Positions 59,072 through 64,000 of a DNA stretch of 64,000 nt are shown here, in pieces. Position 1 is the first letter of the stretch; each line of letters opens with the position of its first letter. The position numbers were made by a program, and so were the translations under genes. Origin of the DNA: Bacteroidales bacterium UBA3810 (GTDB lineage Bacteria; Bacteroidota; Bacteroidia; Bacteroidales; Paludibacteraceae). Location of the stretch: positions 1 through 64,000 of the forward strand of contig DFEE01000015.1 in assembly GCA_002368645.1 (NCBI GenBank), read 5' to 3'. The notes under the pieces were generated by a model. The model ran no database searches. It had not been told where the DNA came from and worked only from the letters and a program-made list of their open reading frames with translations.

Positions 59072-60000
59072 TGTGGGTAGTACTGGCATTTGTCTCCGCG
59101 CTGTGTCTGGGGTTCTACGACATCAGCAAGAAAATTGCGCTCCACGACAACTCTGTCGTGGACGTTTTGACAGCAAGTATCCTGATTTCATCGGGTATTT
59201 TGATTGTTCCGCTTCTGCTCTCGCGCTTGATGCCAGAGATAATGGGCACCACGTTCTTTTACGTACCGGCTCTTGACCTGCATGGGCATTTGCTGACCAT
59301 ACTGAAATCGGCGATAGTCCTCAGTTCGTGGATATGCGCCTACGTAGCACTCAAGCACCTGCCTATCTCCGTTGTAAGCCCATGGCAGGCTACACGGCCA
59401 ATGTGGACTCTCATCGGCGCACTGCTGATTTTCGGCGAGCGGCTGAACAGCTGGCAATGGACAGGCGTAATACTGGCGATAGGGAGCATCTTTGTCTTTT
59501 CGTTCTTTAACCGTCCTGCCGGGCATACCAAGGAACTGTTGCACATTCCCGAAACGAAGTATTATGTTACGTTGGCGTTAGCCATCCTTATAGGAGCCTG
59601 TTCGGGGCTGTATGACAAATATATCATGCGGCTATATGACCATAATGCCGTGCAGGTCTATTATACGCTCTATCAGGCGGTGATGATGACCGCTTTTTGC
59701 TACATCCACCATCGTCGCCACCATACCCGTCCTGCTCTGCGTGCAGGGAGCGATGCGAGGGCGCTGATAGCTATTCCGCTCATCTCACTCTTCCTCGTCA
59801 TCAGCGACAATGTTTACATGCTGGCGTTGCAGGATCCTGACTCGATGATTGCGGTGGTATCAACCATCCGTCGCGGCGGCACGGTGATCGGATTCGGATA
59901 CGGGCTCCTTTTCCTGCGCGAGAAAGACCCGTGGAAGAAAATCCTCTGCATGACCGGCATCTTAACCGGCCTCATATGCCTGGCAATCGGTACCATTTAG
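59071..60000 (+). CDS. EamA/DMT-superfamily transporter
   Basis: 309 residues with ten hydrophobic segments in two EamA halves: WVVLAFVSALCLGFYDISKK at the start and ISVVSPWQATRPMWTLIGALLIFGERLNSWQWTGV at the end of the first half. An inner-membrane metabolite exporter or importer of unknown substrate. The ATG shares one base with the stop of the preceding synthetase (TGATG). Confidence 0.9.
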   Translation: MWVVLAFVSALCLGFYDISKKIALHDNSVVDVLTASILISSGILIVPLLLSRLMPEIMGTTFFYVPALDLHGHLLTILKSAIVLSSWICAYVALKHLPISVVSPWQATRPMWTLIGALLIFGERLNSWQWTGVILAIGSIFVFSFFNRPAGHTKELLHIPETKYYVTLALAILIGACSGLYDKYIMRLYDHNAVQVYYTLYQAVMMTAFCYIHHRRHHTRPALRAGSDARALIAIPLISLFLVISDNVYMLALQDPDSMIAVVSTIRRGGTVIGFGYGLLFLREKDPWKKILCMTGILTGLICLAIGTI

Positions 60001-60027
60001 TTAACACGAAAATCAAGAATATATATC

Positions 60028-61206
60028 ATGAAGATTCTTTTTGTCATTGACACGTACGACACAAGCAACAACGGAACAAGTATCTCCGCGCAGCGTTTTG
60101 CCGCAGAGTTGCGTAACCGTGGGCATGAAGTGATGATCCTGACGACGGGAGAACCCGGTGAGCACCGTTTTAACGTGCCGGATTTTCACATGCCCATCTT
60201 CCAACCGCTGATGGACAAGCATGATTTCAACTTTGCTAAATTCTGGGGCGATGAAGCGCTTAATATCATCCGAAAAGCGGTGGATTGGTCCGATATCGTG
60301 CATTGTTTCCTGCCCTTTGCGCTGGAGACAACGGCGCAGCGTTACGCCAAACGCATCGGCAAACCCTGCACCGGTGCCTTCCACATTCAGCCGGAGAACA
60401 TGACTTCCTCCGTTTATCTGGGCAAAGTGACTTGGGTCAACGAACTGTTTTACAAGCAGTTCCGGTATAATATGTACAATAACTTCCGGCACGTACACTG
60501 CCCCTCGCAGTTCATGGCGAACATGGTCATCGACCGCGGCTATACGGCAAAGATGCACGTCATCAGCAACGGTATTCAGGATGATTTCCTCATTGCCGGA
60601 AAGAACTATATTGATCACGGAAAGCCTGCCAGAAGACCGGAGTTTGAGGGTAAGAAAGTGATCATGATGGTGGGGCGTTTGAGCCAGGAGAAGCGGCAGG
60701 ATGTTATCATCAACGCCGTGCAGTACAGCAAGTATGCGGAGGATATACAACTGGTGTTCGCCGGCAATGGACCTGAGAAAGAGAAATATATCGAGATGGG
60801 CAAGAACCTGCCGCACGAGCCCATGTTCGTCTATTTAGGCAAAGAGGAACTGATAGACCTCTTGGGGCAGGTCGATGTATATGTACACGCCTCTGACATG
60901 GAGAGCGAGGCGATCTCCTGTATCGAGGCGTTTGCAACGGGCTTGGTTCCCGTTATTGCCAACAGTGAGGTCAGCGCAACACCGCAATTCGCACTGGACG
61001 GACGCAGCCTTTTCCTGCCCGGCAATCCCAAAGACCTGGCACGAGCGTGGGACTACTGGCTCGACCATCCCAACGAGCGGAGATACATGCAGGAACTGTA
61101 CTACCAGTCCGCCAAACGCTACTCTCTCCGCAACTCTGTGACACAGTTTGAGGAGATGTTACAAGAAGAAATAGAAGATAACGAGAAAGCAAAACGTGAG
61201 GAATAA
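60028..61206 (+). CDS. Family 4 glycosyltransferase
   Basis: 392 residues, GT-B fold: MKILFVIDTYDTSNNGTSISAQRFAAEL at the acceptor side, CPSQFMANMVIDRGY, VIMMVGRLSQEKRQDVIINAV, then YVHASDMESEAISCIEAFATGLVPVIANSEVSAT with the EX7E nucleotide-sugar site. Related to mannosyl- or glucosyl-transferases acting on diacylglycerol or phosphatidylinositol. The lipid-metabolism genes just upstream are compatible with a glycolipid product, but the acceptor is not defined. It overlaps the next gene by 11 bp. Confidence 0.9.
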   Translation: MKILFVIDTYDTSNNGTSISAQRFAAELRNRGHEVMILTTGEPGEHRFNVPDFHMPIFQPLMDKHDFNFAKFWGDEALNIIRKAVDWSDIVHCFLPFALETTAQRYAKRIGKPCTGAFHIQPENMTSSVYLGKVTWVNELFYKQFRYNMYNNFRHVHCPSQFMANMVIDRGYTAKMHVISNGIQDDFLIAGKNYIDHGKPARRPEFEGKKVIMMVGRLSQEKRQDVIINAVQYSKYAEDIQLVFAGNGPEKEKYIEMGKNLPHEPMFVYLGKEELIDLLGQVDVYVHASDMESEAISCIEAFATGLVPVIANSEVSATPQFALDGRSLFLPGNPKDLARAWDYWLDHPNERRYMQELYYQSAKRYSLRNSVTQFEEMLQEEIEDNEKAKREE

Positions 61207-62119
61207 ACTATTTTTATTATTGCTGTTTTCCGCTCTTTGTGCGCACGCGAAAGAGCGGATCGAACTTATACCCTACGGCGATTTTGAGTCGTGGACGGTA
61301 CGGTATATCAAGGAATCGGCACTGATAGGTGGCAAGACCAAAGCACTCTATATGGTTGGTCCTACCGATACTATCCGCTCCAACAAACCCTTCACTCCGT
61401 CTGCGGACTCGCCCTGGGGCACTTCCAATGCCCATGCACGGGCAGTCGGCATCGAGAAAGTGTCGCTCTCCGTCCGGCCAGACAAACGCGGCAACGGATG
61501 GTGCTGCCGCATGGAGAATGTGCTGGAGATCATCACCGCTGTCGGCATTGACCTCAAGGCACTGGCTGCCGGCTCCGTCTATACCGGCAGACTGGTTGAT
61601 CCCGTGGGACTCAAACAGGGCGCCAATCCCGTCTCCGGCATTGATATGGGTATTCCTTTCAAGGGGCGGCCCAAGGAGCTCATGCTCGATTACAAGGCGC
61701 ATATCCAGCCTGATGGACAGGTCGTTTTCGCCGATGCCGGCACACGCGTCAGGAAAGTTAACGGACATGACGAAGGACAGATCACGGTGCTGCTCCAGCA
61801 CCGTTGGGAAAAGGACGGACATATTTACGCTTACCGCGTAGGGACGGCGCATGAGAAAATCAGCCACTCCACGGCCTCTTGGGTCAACGACCACCGCGTT
61901 CCTGTCCATTATGCACCTTTCGGTGCCATTACCGATCACCCGGTCAATGCACGCAATACACAAGGAAAGATGGTTCCGGTGGAAGAACTGGCTTTCCGGC
62001 CTGACCTGAACCCGACTCACATCATCATTCTGGTGGGCGCAGGCAGCATGAAACCCTTCACCGGATGCCCGGGAAATATCGTTTGGTGCGATAACATACG
62101 TTTGGTTTTTGAGGATTAG
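61196..62119 (+). CDS. PCMD-domain-like secreted protein
   Basis: 307 residues from a GTG at 61196. The signal peptide NKLFLLLLFSALCAHA is followed by a beta-rich domain (ELIPYGDFESWTVRYIKES, SVYTGRLV, PFKGRPKELMLDYKA, and a final CDNIRLVFED) matching the putative carbohydrate-metabolism domain found in Bacteroidota surface proteins. It may bind or process glycans outside the inner membrane. It lies in a unit with an esterase, suggesting joint action on an acylated carbohydrate. Confidence 0.78.
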   Translation: MRNKLFLLLLFSALCAHAKERIELIPYGDFESWTVRYIKESALIGGKTKALYMVGPTDTIRSNKPFTPSADSPWGTSNAHARAVGIEKVSLSVRPDKRGNGWCCRMENVLEIITAVGIDLKALAAGSVYTGRLVDPVGLKQGANPVSGIDMGIPFKGRPKELMLDYKAHIQPDGQVVFADAGTRVRKVNGHDEGQITVLLQHRWEKDGHIYAYRVGTAHEKISHSTASWVNDHRVPVHYAPFGAITDHPVNARNTQGKMVPVEELAFRPDLNPTHIIILVGAGSMKPFTGCPGNIVWCDNIRLVFED

Positions 62120-62126
62120 ACAGAGG

Positions 62127-63254
62127 ATGAACAGATATTTTAACATACTTGTTGTATTCTTTTTGTGTGTACCGGCCCTGCATGCTGAAGAGCCGGTCGG
62201 GTTCTCCGATAACTACACCACCATGGAGGTGAATGAGGACAGTACCGTCACTTTCTGCTACTGCGGACCGGCAAAGCGTGTGAGTGTTCAGGCGGATTTT
62301 CTTTACGCCGATGAGGACAGCACCTGGTACACCGACCACACGCGGCGGATCAAGATGAAAAAACAGAGCGACGGCTGTTTCCACGCCACTACACGACGGA
62401 TCAGTCCGGAGATGTACACCTATTGTTTCCGTGTGAACGGCAAGCGCAAACCGGATCCCTTCAACCCCGACACGGCATGGCAGAAGATGCACATGTGGAA
62501 TGTCGTCAACGTAGGCGGCTCCGAGGCGGCTGACCTCTACCGCACGCCTTACGAACAGGGAGAGGTTATCCATACGACGTGGCGCAGTACGAACGAGAAA
62601 CTGAACCGGAGAGTCAATATATACCTGCCGGTGGGATACGACGAACAGCCGGAGAGGCGCTACCCTGTTCTCTACCTCATTCACGGGATCAACGGCTACG
62701 AGGGATCATGGAGCGAGAGGGGACGGGCGATTAACATTATGGAGAATCTCGTAGCGGACGGCAAGTGCGAGCCCATGATTCTTGTCATGCCCGATGTCAA
62801 TATCGGCGTACACGAGGACCGCCCGAGCCACCACACACTTTGGAACAATATCTTCAGCTACCCGCGTCTCTGCCACGATCACAACATAGAGAAAGGACTG
62901 GTCGAACTGACCCGGCTCATCGACACCACCTACCGCGTCTCGGACGAGCGCCTGATTGCAGGGATGTCTGACGGCGCACGCATGGCGGCGAACACGGCAA
63001 ATGCGCTTCCGGGGTATTTCAAAGCCGTCGGGATGTTCTCGCCGGTCGTACATAAGGAGCAACTGCCCAAAGACAGCGCCTACTACTCCGTCTATGTCGG
63101 CAGAAAAGACATCTTCTACCCGAACTCCAAACGCTACCACAAGCGGTTGGAGAAACAGCAGACCGCCCATCGCTACATTGAGACGATAGGCGGTCATTAC
63201 TGGCGCAACTGGCGCATCTATTTAGCCGATTTCTTGCAGCATTACAGCAGGTGA
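62127..63254 (+). CDS. Secreted esterase, enterochelin/feruloyl-esterase-like
   Basis: 375 residues from the ATG at 62127. Signal peptide NRYFNILVVFFLCVPALHA; an N-terminal beta-sandwich (about 30-125, CBM48/E-set-like, CYCGPAKRVSVQADF, SPEMYTYCFRVNG); then an esterase-D alpha/beta-hydrolase with YPVLYLIHGINGYEGSW, nucleophile IAGMSDGARMA and a C-terminal His in IETIGGHYWRNWR. The usual nucleophile motif GxSxG is G-M-S-D-G. It should release acyl groups from polysaccharides or siderophore-like esters. Converges with hppA with a 13-bp overlap. Confidence 0.88.
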   Translation: MNRYFNILVVFFLCVPALHAEEPVGFSDNYTTMEVNEDSTVTFCYCGPAKRVSVQADFLYADEDSTWYTDHTRRIKMKKQSDGCFHATTRRISPEMYTYCFRVNGKRKPDPFNPDTAWQKMHMWNVVNVGGSEAADLYRTPYEQGEVIHTTWRSTNEKLNRRVNIYLPVGYDEQPERRYPVLYLIHGINGYEGSWSERGRAINIMENLVADGKCEPMILVMPDVNIGVHEDRPSHHTLWNNIFSYPRLCHDHNIEKGLVELTRLIDTTYRVSDERLIAGMSDGARMAANTANALPGYFKAVGMFSPVVHKEQLPKDSAYYSVYVGRKDIFYPNSKRYHKRLEKQQTAHRYIETIGGHYWRNWRIYLADFLQHYSR

Positions 63255-64000
63255 CAGGTCACTGTCAGACCCGCCATTACGATGCTGACCATGGACATGA
63301 GTTTGATCAGTATGTTCAGACTCGGTCCCGACGTGTCTTTGAACGGGTCACCTACGGTGTCGCCCACCACGGTTGCCTTGTGGCAGTCGCTTCCCTTGCC
63401 GCCGAAATGACCTTCCTCCACATATTTCTTCGCGTTATCCCACGCACCGCCGGCGTTCGCCATGAACACAGCGAGCACGAAGCCCGTTGCCAGACCGCCG
63501 ATAAGCAGACCTAAGACGCCTGCCACGCCTAATATCAGACCTGTGATAATCGGCACGATGATCGCTAAAATGGAGGGCAGTAACATTTCTTGCTGCGCAC
63601 CCTTCGTCGAGATGGCGACACAACGTGCGTAGTCCGGATCGGCTTTGCCCTCTAAGATTCCCTTGATGGTCTGGAACTGCCTGCGCACTTCTTCTACCAT
63701 CTTCTGCGCCGCACGGCCTACTGCGTTCATCGTCAGTCCGCAGAACAGGAACGCCATCATCGAGCCGATAAAGATACCTACTAACACAATCGGGTTCATC
63801 AGATTGACATTATACGCGTCCATGAAATCGACAAGCGTGGCTTTCGTAGCCTCTACCCCGTTCGGAAGTGCCTCGCCCGTACGGATCAGCGCAATCTTGA
63901 TCTCCTCTACATATGATGCCAACAACGCAAGTGCTGTCAGAGCTGCACTTCCGATGGCAAAACCCTTACCCGTTGCCGCTGTCGTATTACCCAGTGCGTC
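63242..64000 (-). CDS. hppA: Membrane-bound ion-pumping pyrophosphatase, C-terminal part
   Basis: The frame is open to the right edge, so the N-terminal two thirds are missing. The visible part begins DALGNTTAATGKGFAIGSAALTAL and ends with the highly conserved GGAWDNAKKYVEEG and GDTVGDPFKDTSGPSLNILIKL motifs that bind pyrophosphate and magnesium. HppA couples pyrophosphate hydrolysis to proton or sodium transport across the inner membrane. The ion specificity cannot be judged from this part. Confidence 0.95.
   Translation of the reverse strand, partial: DALGNTTAATGKGFAIGSAALTALALLASYVEEIKIALIRTGEALPNGVEATKATLVDFMDAYNVNLMNPIVLVGIFIGSMMAFLFCGLTMNAVGRAAQKMVEEVRRQFQTIKGILEGKADPDYARCVAISTKGAQQEMLLPSILAIIVPIITGLILGVAGVLGLLIGGLATGFVLAVFMANAGGAWDNAKKYVEEGHFGGKGSDCHKATVVGDTVGDPFKDTSGPSLNILIKLMSMVSIVMAGLTVTCHLL

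Noticed and set aside
1..64000. tRNA or rRNA genes, prophage, insertion sequences
   Set aside because: I found no cloverleaf-like sequence with a plausible T-loop, no rRNA signature, no transposase or integrase and no phage structural genes.

Overview
The window reads as a chromosome segment of a Bacteroidota bacterium, most likely Bacteroidales. Twelve promoters fit the phylum's TTG/TAnnTTTG consensus, eleven of them with exactly 20 bp between the two boxes. Also pointing that way are a GldF-type permease, a PCMD-like protein, ComM/YifB and a Bacteroidota-style DnaE. The combination of rubrerythrin and Fe/Mn superoxide dismutase suits an anaerobe that meets oxygen. TGA is a normal stop, since many genes end in ATGA overlaps.

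Positions 1-30.8 kb are AT-rich, almost entirely minus strand and accessory. They form a surface-polysaccharide locus: seven or eight glycosyltransferases, a TupA-like ATP-grasp protein, a CapA-like metallophosphatase, a membrane acyltransferase and the ABC exporter ATPase Wzt. A dTDP-3-amino-3,6-dideoxysugar pair (ketoisomerase plus aminotransferase) is present, as is an acyl-activation module of adenylating ligase, acyl carrier protein, VOC protein and LbH acyltransferase. A reasonable reading is a 3-amino-deoxyhexose that receives a non-acetyl acyl group. Defence genes are embedded in the locus. The main one is a two-gene RADAR system (rdrA ATPase, rdrB adenosine-deaminase-like) at 3.5-8.6 kb. 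It is followed by two internally deleted DUF1016/YhcG-type nuclease pseudogenes, and a KAP-type P-loop NTPase lies at 25.8-27.2 kb. Several sugar genes are broken: an rfbF-like cytidylyltransferase, an NTP-transferase fragment and the first codons of a lost glycosyltransferase.

Positions 30.9-64 kb have higher GC and carry core genes: sodB and rubrerythrin; comM, pheT, prfC, a nucleoside-type MFS transporter, gldF-like and a phosphodiesterase; a structured RNA candidate; dnaE, folC, a nitroreductase lipoprotein and prmA; convergent nadD, gmk and yicC; a 2-hydroxyacid dehydrogenase, a lipoprotein, pepT and gcvT; a patatin, a TetR regulator and two acyl-CoA synthetases; a DMT transporter, a GT4 glycosyltransferase, a PCMD-like protein and an esterase; and the C-terminal end of hppA.

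The most unusual signals are not genes. (1) Heptamer tandem arrays, usually four units (28 bp), sit inside at least seven housekeeping genes and directly against the start codons of four others. (2) The promoter spacer is itself conserved: a TATGTCA-like block followed by an A-tract for core genes or a T-tract for accessory genes. (3) An identical 18-bp palindrome covers the -33 element of two promoters in the polysaccharide locus. (4) G8/C8 homopolymers interrupt two surface-modification genes. (5) A 160-nt transcription unit with three perfect stem-loops and no ORF lies upstream of dnaE.
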